DNA of 64,000 bases from Kerstersia similis (GTDB taxonomy: Bacteria; Pseudomonadota; Gammaproteobacteria; Burkholderiales; Burkholderiaceae_B), in the NCBI RefSeq assembly GCF_965139615.1, contig NZ_CBCSIQ010000021.1, positions 1 through 64,000 on the forward strand, in the 5' to 3' direction. The position numbers were made by a program, and so were the translations under genes. This document shows, in pieces, positions 57,285 through 64,000 of the stretch. The notes beneath the pieces are model-generated. The model saw nothing but the letters and a program-made list of their open reading frames with translations, was not told the origin of the DNA and ran no database searches. How positions within the stretch are numbered: the stretch's first letter is position 1; every line of letters begins with the position of its first letter.

Positions 57285-59720
57285 TTACTGATTGATGCCT
57301 ATCCGGAACTCAAATCCTGCACGTTCCTTGATCTTGAAAGAGGTAGAGAATTTGTATTCTTTCAGGATGGCAAGTTGTGCATCGCGTTCGGTGGTATTGC
57401 TGCTACGCAGGGCGGCAATAATGGCTGGCTCATTATCCAGTGTTGGACGCACCAGGCTGAAATCCAGGCTATCGCCTTTTTTGATAATCAACCCTTCTTC
57501 GATTCCCATGAGTTTGGCTTGCAAACCGCTGGTGTTTGACTGGTTGACGACATCTGTGATGGTGTAGTCCTGGTCAACCGCTGTCAGCCGATAGTTATCC
57601 AATGAGCTGGACTGGGTAAGGAGTTGTGCCAGGTCGCGATTAAACTTTTGTGGGAAAAATATTTGAGTTTCTTTTATGCCGAAGCGCATGATCAGGCGTT
57701 CTAGCAATAGACTGGGGTAGCTGCTTTTATTGGCCACCGCCTGGAAGGCAAGACGCACGGTTTCACTGTTATCAATGTCATCACTGACAACAAATTCCAT
57801 TTCATAGTCCCCCGGCTTGTCTGCAATGAATTCGGTATGGTTGCCGAAGTCAACCATACCGTTGATAGGCTGGGTGCGACTGATATGCGATAACAACATT
57901 TTGCTTCCCTCTGGACTTTTAGTCACAGTGGCCAGTCCCATCAGCGGACTGTCATTGTCCGGGTCCACGGCATGGAACACTGCACTGATGACCTTCGCGT
58001 CGTTTACCAGCAGAACGGCTTGGCCATCTGCAATCGGCGTACCTCCTGTCGTAGTGGTACCGTCAGCACCGATACCCCATTGCGTGATGATAGGGGCATG
58101 GTTCTTTGCCTTGGCGAAGATGCTGATGCGGGAATCACGGGTTTCTTTGGAATTTAGTTTGCCGTCGGACACCTGCAGGTCAGCAATATAAAGCCCGGGC
58201 TTATCTGTCTTGAGTTTGGCAAATTTCTTGTCTTTATCCTGTATCTCAGCCGTGCTGCCATCGGGTTTGAGTGCCAAGGTCCAGAGATAAGTCATCTGAT
58301 CCCCATTCTTGTCACTGCTTTGGCTGCCGTCCAGTTCGGCTGTGTCATTGATCAATATTTTGCTGAACTCGGTCTGAGCGATAGCTTCCGGTGCGACATT
58401 GGCAGCAGGTTTGATTATCAGTGTCTTGCTGTCCACTGCGCTATCCAGCTTGCCGTCATTGACTTGCAATTCGATTTCCCATGTGCTTTGCGAAGCAGAC
58501 GAAATATAAATTGTCGGATCTGTGCTGAGGAGGATATCTCCAGGAGTGGCAGTATTCCAATAGCGCCAGCGATACGTTAGCGGATCGCCGTCGATATCAT
58601 AGGAATTATTTCCCACGGCGCATATCTGGTAATTTGGATATGGGCCGCCTTCTTCGCATTCGTGGGGGTTGCTAATGCTGATACGGGCAACAGGAGCATG
58701 GTTAGTTGTATCTCCAGGCCGCTTTGAAACTTTTATGCTTGCTTCTTTGCTTGACATGACACTGCCGTCATACACATAAAAGACAATGTGATAAGTGCCG
58801 GCTACATCAGGGGAAAATTGGGCAATAGCTTTGTTTGCACTCAGGATCTTTGCCGTTGATCCGGCGGGCCAAGGGCTGCCAGTAATATTATCTACCGTTT
58901 TAGGGATGATCCAATGATATTTCAGCTCATCCCCATCCGGGTCATGACTACCGCTGCCATCCAGGGTTACCGTGTCCCCAATGAATGCAGTCTTGGGTAC
59001 ATTTATCGCGGCAACCGGTGCACTATTGCCATTATTGACTTTGATCAGTGTTTCGGCCGTGGTGCTGGTTTTCTGTCCGTGAGTCGCGGTCAGACTGACA
59101 CGATACGCCCCATTTTTCTCAGCAAAAAAACTTGTTTCCCGGCTATTCGGATTGCTCAGTATGGTTTGAGGCGTACCCTGAGGCTGTTCAACGATCGTCC
59201 ACTGATACTGGAGTCCGTTGTGGTTCTCTCCGTGCGGCGCCAAACTTTTCTCGCCATTGAGCCGGACGACGCTGCCTTGCAGAACGGTTTGCTCCGCCGG
59301 ATCAATGATGGCTACCGGGTTAGGGTTGGTTGCGGTAATTGTCAGGTTGGCGGCATCACTGCCCGCCGTGCCGTCGTTAACGATCAGCGATGCTTTGTAC
59401 TCTCCAGGTTGATCGGCGAGAAAAGAGCTTGTAGCGGAGCTTTGACCGGAAAGATCAGCATGGCTGCCGGTTGGTTTGCTCAACAATGCCCATTGATAGT
59501 TCAGCGTGCCGTTGTTGGGAGATGTGCTGGCGCTGCCATCCAGGGCGACGGTGGTACCCATAGAGACGGTGGTTGCGTCTGCCTTGATGACGGCGCTGGG
59601 TTTTTGTGCCGTGTTGTTGTCATCGCTACCATCACTGCCCCCGCCGCCGCATGCGGCCAACAGCATGGCTGTGGTGCCCGTCAAGGCAGCCAACAGTTTT
59701 TTAATCGGTATGAATGTCAT
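57285..59720 (-). CDS. PKD-repeat lipoprotein of the Slam/TonB cluster
   Basis: The 811-residue protein has a lipoprotein signal (LTGTTAMLLAAC with GGGGSDGSDD after the cysteine). Five or six PKD-like beta-sandwich repeats of 85-100 residues follow. Each begins near A-P-V-A-x-I, has a D-x-D-G-D or G-S-x-S turn, a Y-x-W strand and ends with V-N-D-G or V-S-D-G; examples are VTLDGSGSHDPDGDELKYHW and AELDGSQSSDKNGDQMTYLW. The last 150 residues are a separate domain of unknown type (SYPSLLLERLIMRFGIKETQ onward). It probably projects from the outer membrane. It sits between the TonB receptor and the hemophilin-like gene on the same strand. It lacks the Slam-type C-terminal barrel. Confidence 0.82.
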   Translation of the reverse strand: MTFIPIKKLLAALTGTTAMLLAACGGGGSDGSDDNNTAQKPSAVIKADATTVSMGTTVALDGSASTSPNNGTLNYQWALLSKPTGSHADLSGQSSATSSFLADQPGEYKASLIVNDGTAGSDAANLTITATNPNPVAIIDPAEQTVLQGSVVRLNGEKSLAPHGENHNGLQYQWTIVEQPQGTPQTILSNPNSRETSFFAEKNGAYRVSLTATHGQKTSTTAETLIKVNNGNSAPVAAINVPKTAFIGDTVTLDGSGSHDPDGDELKYHWIIPKTVDNITGSPWPAGSTAKILSANKAIAQFSPDVAGTYHIVFYVYDGSVMSSKEASIKVSKRPGDTTNHAPVARISISNPHECEEGGPYPNYQICAVGNNSYDIDGDPLTYRWRYWNTATPGDILLSTDPTIYISSASQSTWEIELQVNDGKLDSAVDSKTLIIKPAANVAPEAIAQTEFSKILINDTAELDGSQSSDKNGDQMTYLWTLALKPDGSTAEIQDKDKKFAKLKTDKPGLYIADLQVSDGKLNSKETRDSRISIFAKAKNHAPIITQWGIGADGTTTTGGTPIADGQAVLLVNDAKVISAVFHAVDPDNDSPLMGLATVTKSPEGSKMLLSHISRTQPINGMVDFGNHTEFIADKPGDYEMEFVVSDDIDNSETVRLAFQAVANKSSYPSLLLERLIMRFGIKETQIFFPQKFNRDLAQLLTQSSSLDNYRLTAVDQDYTITDVVNQSNTSGLQAKLMGIEEGLIIKKGDSLDFSLVRPTLDNEPAIIAALRSSNTTERDAQLAILKEYKFSTSFKIKERAGFEFRIGINQ

Positions 59721-59840
59721 TGAGTTCTGTCCTTTGAAAGCGTGTCAGTCTGACGCTGCGCAATAATGCTCAGAATGGAAATTCTCGGAAAAATGATTGT
59801 GGGAGGTGATTCTTAAGAAAATATTCATGTCCACCAAGGC

Positions 59841-62648
59841 TTACATTTGCAGCGTGATGCCTAACCTGGCAGTCCGGCCAGGAGCAGGAATCAGCCCCAG
59901 CCCCAAGGCATCCAGGTAAAACCTGTCGGTGAAGTTGTCGATATTGAAGTCAATGGATACGGTTTCATTGACTTTGTAGTTGGCGAAGAAATCAAAGACT
60001 TTGTATGAATGCCAAGGGATGATTTTCAAGAAGCCATGCGCGGTATCGTCATTGAATTCAGGTGCGTTGGTGCGTTGTCCCATGAAGGTGCCACGAGCAC
60101 CCAGCGTCAGTTTTTGATCGAACAACCGCGTTCCCAACGTGAAGCTGGCATTCCATTTTGGTGGAACCATATTGTTCAGATAGCTGCCGGCAATGCCATA
60201 GTCATTGCAGATATTCACGCGGTAGCTGCCTCGGTGGCAGATTTCTATCTTGTTGTATTTGGTCGCTCCGAATGCAGTGAAGATCACGCCAGCGTCATAG
60301 TCGCCGGAAATTTCCATACCATGAAATCTGGCGCCTTCAATATTGCGCATGACCATTGAGCCAGCGTCATTTCCGAACTCCCAGACATTCTTGTTGGTAC
60401 GGGTCAGGTAGTCTTTTGTGTAATTACGGAAATAGGCTGTCTTGAGACGCAGGCGGTCGGTACTGGTGAGCAGGCCACTGGCGAGGAAGTTCAGGCCGAT
60501 TTCCTTGTTGGTCGCCCGTTCCGGCTTCAAGGGGATGTCTGGGACGGATTCGAACGAGAAACCGCTGGTGCTTTCAAACAAGCTCGGCATACGCATGGCT
60601 TTTGCGTAGCGGCCGTAGAGTTGCAGGCCAGTCAGTGGCTCCCAAGTCAGACTGACGATTGGCGTACTGCCGCTTGAGCGGTTGCTGTTGTCGATAGGAT
60701 CGCATCGCCCGTCGCCGTCGGCATCCACGCAATAGGGATTGTTCGGGCTGTAAACCTGGATAGGTTTGTCATCATTGGATTTGAATCGGCTATATCGAAG
60801 CCCCGCGTCCAGGGTGATGCTGGAGACGGGTTTGTATTGCCAGGCAATGAAGGCGCTGTATTCGCGGCGGTCTCCATTGCGTCCGGCCAGTCCACGGAAG
60901 TCTTCCGTCAAGGCTGTCGTGTGTACGTCTTCCCACTGGGTGGCGATACCGTAGCGCAACTGGCTTTCGCCGAGCCAACCCCAAGAGAAGGATGAGGTAT
61001 TACTCAGATCCAGGCCTGTGCGTTTATAGGTTTCCCGTTCGTTGTTGTACAGATCGACTTCTGTGGTGCTCGGACTGTTGTTCGTTGCCTTGGTGCGCGT
61101 GTGCCAGAGATTGGCGCGCAGATCAAACCAGTTGTTGTCTGCGGGCACCCAGCGGTAGCGGCTGGTAAGGGTGTTGGCGACAACATCGCTATTGCGAGGT
61201 TGTGTGATCGGTATGATGTTTTCCAGACGGAAAAGGTTGCCGGGCATGAGTTCGCTATACACACTGCTGTACCGCAACCAGCTCAACTCAAGGTCCTGAT
61301 CGGCAGGCAGATAAACTTTGGCTTTCAGCAGCCCCGACTTGCTTTCGTAGTTGGTGCCAGGAATACGCTCTCCCGCTTCGAAGCGGGTAGCCCCCTGGAT
61401 TTTTGGGTAAACCTCGGTATAGAACGTACCCCGTCTCTTGGTGTCGGAAAGATCCATCCAGGCGCTGGGGCCATGTGTGCCCGCAAAATAGTTGCCTTGG
61501 TGGCGTTGGGAGTACGCAGCAATCAGGTCGATATGGTCCAGCCGCTGGGCGAGTGCAAGGCTGCCTGCCCAGCTTTTGGGATGGAGCGGCCCTGGCCGGT
61601 CAAAGTTTTCCGGATTACCCCATTCGGTGGGCAGTGCATATTCCCCACTGCAAATCGTGGGGTTCACGCAATCTGTGCGATAAACCGGCTTAGCGCCGTG
61701 AAAATTGCCGGTGAATAGCCCCGCTGGTGTTCCTGGTTCGACAGCAGACCCATTATTGTTACCTATTGCCTGCCCCCGCACCCGAATGCCGAAGCTTTCG
61801 CCGTCCTTGACGATGTCGGCGGCGTCCAGGGTGCGCATGGTGACCAGGCCGCCGGTGGCACCTGTGCCCTGTGCGCTCATGACCGGGCCTTTTTCGATGG
61901 TGATGCCACCGATCAGGTCGGGGTCAACATAGCTGCGCGAGATGACGCCCGAGTAGCCGCGGTTGACGGTGGTTTCCTGGCGCGCGCCATCGACGAGGAT
62001 GGGTACCCGTCCCTGCCCCTGCATGCCACGGATGTTGATGTCCAGGCCGCCGGAGTTGCGGTTTTCGCCGACCAGCACGCCGGGTACACCCTGGAAGATG
62101 TCGCCGACGGAGGTGCCACGGAAGCGTTCGATGTCGTCACGGGTGAGGACGCTGGCTGACAAGGCGCTTTGGTAAGGCATGTCCTTGGCGTCCTGCGCCT
62201 GGCCGATGACTTCCACGCTGCTGAGTTCGGCCACGCCACGGCTATTGTTTTCAGGGCGGGCACGCAGGCGCCAGCCGCCTTCAGGCGTCGCAACGGCTTC
62301 CAGGCGGGTGCCGGCCAGCAGCAGTGTCAGCGCTTCTGCCGGACGATAGTTGCCGCGTACGCCACGGCTTTGTTCGCCGGCCGTCAGGGCCGGATCTACC
62401 GTCACCAGGCTGCCCGAGGTGCGACCGAACAGGATGAGCGCCTGGCTCAAGGGGCCGGCAGGAATGGCGTAGTCGATCCGGGCGGCGTCGGCCGGCATGG
62501 CAGCTGTTGCCGTGGCAGCATGGGCGGTACTGGCTGGCCACAAGGGCGGCGCCATCATGCCCAGCAAGGCGCAGCACAATACGGTGCGCGTTACGGGCAG
62601 GCGGGCTGCCAGAGGCGCGGGAACACAACGGAAACGGCGTACAGGCAT
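59841..62648 (-). CDS. TonB-dependent outer-membrane receptor with STN signalling domain (heme/hemophore type)
   Basis: From the ATG at 62648 the receptor has 935 residues. After the signal peptide (ending STAHA) an STN domain (IDYAIPAGPLSQALILFGRT to GGWRLRARPE) is followed by the TonB box region (VEVIG), the plug (LSASVLTRDDIERFRGTSVGDIFQGVPGV) and a 22-strand barrel ending GRTARLGITLQM. GRYAKAMRMPSLFE and LKPERATNKEIG correspond to the FRAP and NPNL regions of hemoglobin/transferrin/lactoferrin-type receptors. The STN domain marks a transducer that signals to FecR. No histidine lies between the two boxes, unlike classical heme receptors, which fits uptake from a hemophore. A TTG at 62666 is an alternative start. 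Confidence 0.92.
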   Translation of the reverse strand: MPVRRFRCVPAPLAARLPVTRTVLCCALLGMMAPPLWPASTAHAATATAAMPADAARIDYAIPAGPLSQALILFGRTSGSLVTVDPALTAGEQSRGVRGNYRPAEALTLLLAGTRLEAVATPEGGWRLRARPENNSRGVAELSSVEVIGQAQDAKDMPYQSALSASVLTRDDIERFRGTSVGDIFQGVPGVLVGENRNSGGLDINIRGMQGQGRVPILVDGARQETTVNRGYSGVISRSYVDPDLIGGITIEKGPVMSAQGTGATGGLVTMRTLDAADIVKDGESFGIRVRGQAIGNNNGSAVEPGTPAGLFTGNFHGAKPVYRTDCVNPTICSGEYALPTEWGNPENFDRPGPLHPKSWAGSLALAQRLDHIDLIAAYSQRHQGNYFAGTHGPSAWMDLSDTKRRGTFYTEVYPKIQGATRFEAGERIPGTNYESKSGLLKAKVYLPADQDLELSWLRYSSVYSELMPGNLFRLENIIPITQPRNSDVVANTLTSRYRWVPADNNWFDLRANLWHTRTKATNNSPSTTEVDLYNNERETYKRTGLDLSNTSSFSWGWLGESQLRYGIATQWEDVHTTALTEDFRGLAGRNGDRREYSAFIAWQYKPVSSITLDAGLRYSRFKSNDDKPIQVYSPNNPYCVDADGDGRCDPIDNSNRSSGSTPIVSLTWEPLTGLQLYGRYAKAMRMPSLFESTSGFSFESVPDIPLKPERATNKEIGLNFLASGLLTSTDRLRLKTAYFRNYTKDYLTRTNKNVWEFGNDAGSMVMRNIEGARFHGMEISGDYDAGVIFTAFGATKYNKIEICHRGSYRVNICNDYGIAGSYLNNMVPPKWNASFTLGTRLFDQKLTLGARGTFMGQRTNAPEFNDDTAHGFLKIIPWHSYKVFDFFANYKVNETVSIDFNIDNFTDRFYLDALGLGLIPAPGRTARLGITLQM

Positions 62649-62918
62649 GAACAGTTTCTCAAGCAATAAGGCACGGCGCGTATTCCAGGTCAGGAATCTG
62701 CCGCTTTCCTATGACATAACGCTTGAGAATGGATCTGGTTCGCTGTTGTTACAAATTCCTGTTCAAGTGCTAAGTGCCCGGCTTGCGGCGAGGGGGGGCT
62801 GGCATGCCGTGGCTGCAGAGGGAGGCATGCGGCCTGTGCGCGGTCAGCCTGATGGCTGCGGGTCGGCAGCCTATAGACATAGGGGGCTTATGGGTACGGG
62901 GGGAAGCCGAGGTCAGGG
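62649..62918 (-). promoter_or_regulatory. Region upstream of the TonB receptor gene
   Basis: This 270 bp gap between fecR and the receptor gene should hold the promoter recognised by the ECF sigma factor. The proximal 100 bp are AT-richer than the surroundings. I could not identify a Fur box or a FecI-type promoter with confidence. Confidence 0.4.
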
Positions 62919-63926
62919 TCAGCCACGTGGTGCGACGTTAATCCAGTATCGGCTTTTACGCTGGATTTGCACCGGCAAGAAGCGCGGCAGGCTGGCCAGG
63001 ATGCGTTCGGTGTCCTGCACGGGAAAGGTACCCGTCAGCCGTAGCGCCGCGACGTCGGGATGACATCGCAACCAGCCCTTGCGGTAGCGGCCGAGTTCTT
63101 CGAGAAAGGCATCCAGTCGCATGTTGTCGGCAGCCAGTATGCCATCGACCCAGGCGGCAGCGGTGGCAGGCAGGGCGGTGGGTGTGGCGGCCCCCAGGCG
63201 GTCGAAGCTGCTGCCCTGCCCGGCATCCAGGCGCAATGGGGTGTCGGGCCGCTCGGCCGGGTACAGGTTGACGGCGCCGGCCAGTACTTGAACTGTGGTG
63301 GGTGCGGCGGTGTTGTCGTTGCGAACTGTGAAGCGGGTGCCGATGGGAGTGATGCGGCCTTGTGCCGTCAATACGGCAAAGGGACGCTGCTGCGGGTCTT
63401 GCGCCGTGGCGATATGGATTTCCCCCTGGTGCAGAACCAGGGCCCGCATGGTGTCGTCATAGCGGATGTCCAGCGCAGTGTCGGTGTTGAGCAGCAGCCG
63501 GGTGCCGTCCGGCAGCGTGAGTGACCGTTGTTCGCCGGTGCTGGTGCGCAGATCCGCCTGCATGATATGCCACTGGGCTTCCAGCGGTTTGCGTTGCCAG
63601 GCAGCCAGCAGCAGTAAACAGGATAGCCCCAGGCCTCCTTTTTTCAAGGCCCGGCGGCGGCTGTCGCTGCGCAAGACTTGTTCGACGGCATTGCTTGCCG
63701 CCATGCCGTCGAGTTGCTGGCGGCGTTTGCTGAAGTCGGAGTCCAGTGCCGTGATGCGCTGCCAGGCCAGTTCGTGGTCGGGATGTTGCGCACGCCAGCG
63801 CTGACAGGCCGCGCGCAGGTCGGCGCCTTCTTCGCAACGCAGGCGAATCAGCCATTCAATGGCGGCGGAAACTACGTTTTCGTCAGGTTGGCGGGATGGC
63901 GCATCAAGGCTGAGAGAGGCTCGCAT
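62919..63926 (-). CDS. FecR-type anti-sigma factor
   Basis: The 335-residue protein has the FecR N-terminal domain (ENVVSAAIEWLIRLRCEEGADLRAACQRWRAQHPDHELAWQRI) that holds the sigma factor. One membrane helix follows at about residues 96-110 (GGLGLSCLLLLAAW), then the periplasmic FecR domain (RSLTLPDGTRLLLNTDTALDIRYD; GRITPIGTRFTVR). The C-terminal part (DAFLEELGRYRKGWLRCHPDVAALRLTGTF) contacts the STN domain of the receptor. It carries the ligand signal from the outer membrane to the ECF sigma factor. The start lies 3 bp after the sigma factor stop. Confidence 0.95.
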   Translation of the reverse strand: MRASLSLDAPSRQPDENVVSAAIEWLIRLRCEEGADLRAACQRWRAQHPDHELAWQRITALDSDFSKRRQQLDGMAASNAVEQVLRSDSRRRALKKGGLGLSCLLLLAAWQRKPLEAQWHIMQADLRTSTGEQRSLTLPDGTRLLLNTDTALDIRYDDTMRALVLHQGEIHIATAQDPQQRPFAVLTAQGRITPIGTRFTVRNDNTAAPTTVQVLAGAVNLYPAERPDTPLRLDAGQGSSFDRLGAATPTALPATAAAWVDGILAADNMRLDAFLEELGRYRKGWLRCHPDVAALRLTGTFPVQDTERILASLPRFLPVQIQRKSRYWINVAPRG

Positions 63927-63929
63927 GGC

Positions 63930-64000
63930 TCAGATTCCGTAGGCGATGCGGTAGCACTGCAGATAGGCTTTGCTCATGTCGCGTTTGACGGCGCTGAGGT
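63930..64000 (-). CDS. ECF sigma factor, C-terminal fragment (cut by window edge)
   Basis: The last 22 codons before the stop at 63930 read LSAVKRDMSKAYLQCYRIAY then GI. The residues end immediately before fecR on the same strand. FecI-type ECF sigma factors precede fecR in this arrangement and end in a similar helix after region 4. The fragment is too short for independent recognition, so the call rests on position. Confidence 0.65.
   Translation of the reverse strand, partial: LSAVKRDMSKAYLQCYRIAYGI

Noticed and set aside
62649..62918. Fur box or FecI-type promoter before the TonB receptor
   Set aside because: A few AT-rich matches exist, but none is close enough to the consensus to claim.

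Overview
The window is a chromosomal segment of a GC-rich betaproteobacterium of the order Burkholderiales, most likely family Alcaligenaceae (the Bordetella/Achromobacter group). The basis is the gene order mnmG-rsmG-parA-parB, then tRNA-Tyr/Gly/Thr-tuf-tRNA-Trp-secE-nusG-rplKAJL-rpoBC, which as I recall is the order around the Bordetella origin, together with TctC-type transport genes. The genus cannot be fixed from sequence alone.

Layout. 1-6 kb: an uptake island with tctCBA (tripartite tricarboxylate transporter, tctA cut by the window edge), an IclR regulator and an MFS permease, linked by three similar palindromes. 6-8 kb: DoxX, a DODA-type dioxygenase and a GNAT enzyme. 8-22 kb: the transcription/translation block rpoC to tuf with four tRNAs, all on the minus strand. 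The tuf sequence carries five N bases, probably from two collapsed tuf copies. 22-26.7 kb: aroQ, quiC and a PheC-like periplasmic protein, with a divergent LysR regulator (3-dehydroshikimate to protocatechuate chemistry). 26.7-32.3 kb: asparaginase, parB, parA, rsmG, mnmG. 32.3-34.3 kb: three parS sites, a cold-shock gene and an AT-rich gene-free stretch that is the best candidate for oriC. Genes run away from it on both sides, and it contains a degenerate module present twice about 545 bp apart.

34.3-50.3 kb: ugd and a cellulose operon on the plus strand (bcsD, a BcsR/BcsP-like gene, bcsQ, bcsA, bcsB, bcsZ, bcsC) followed by a lipoprotein of unknown function. BcsA has complete glycosyltransferase and PilZ c-di-GMP motifs. 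BcsZ appears to have a Tat rather than a Sec signal. 50.4-52.1 kb: a sodium:solute symporter behind a TPP riboswitch, so probably a thiamine or thiamine-precursor importer. 52.1-54.5 kb: an Rpn-type nuclease with an unclear start and a Gfo/Idh/MocA oxidoreductase.

54.6-64 kb is the most unusual region. It is a minus-strand cluster reading ECF sigma factor (partial), FecR anti-sigma, TonB-dependent receptor with an STN signalling domain, a PKD-repeat lipoprotein, a secreted hemophilin-like protein with a Slam-type C-terminal barrel, and a Slam outer-membrane secretion protein. The likely working model is a ligand-sensing system in which Slam exports a soluble hemophore that feeds the TonB receptor, with receptor occupancy signalling through FecR and the sigma factor. 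The PKD lipoprotein is an extra component that I do not know from described Slam/hemophilin loci.
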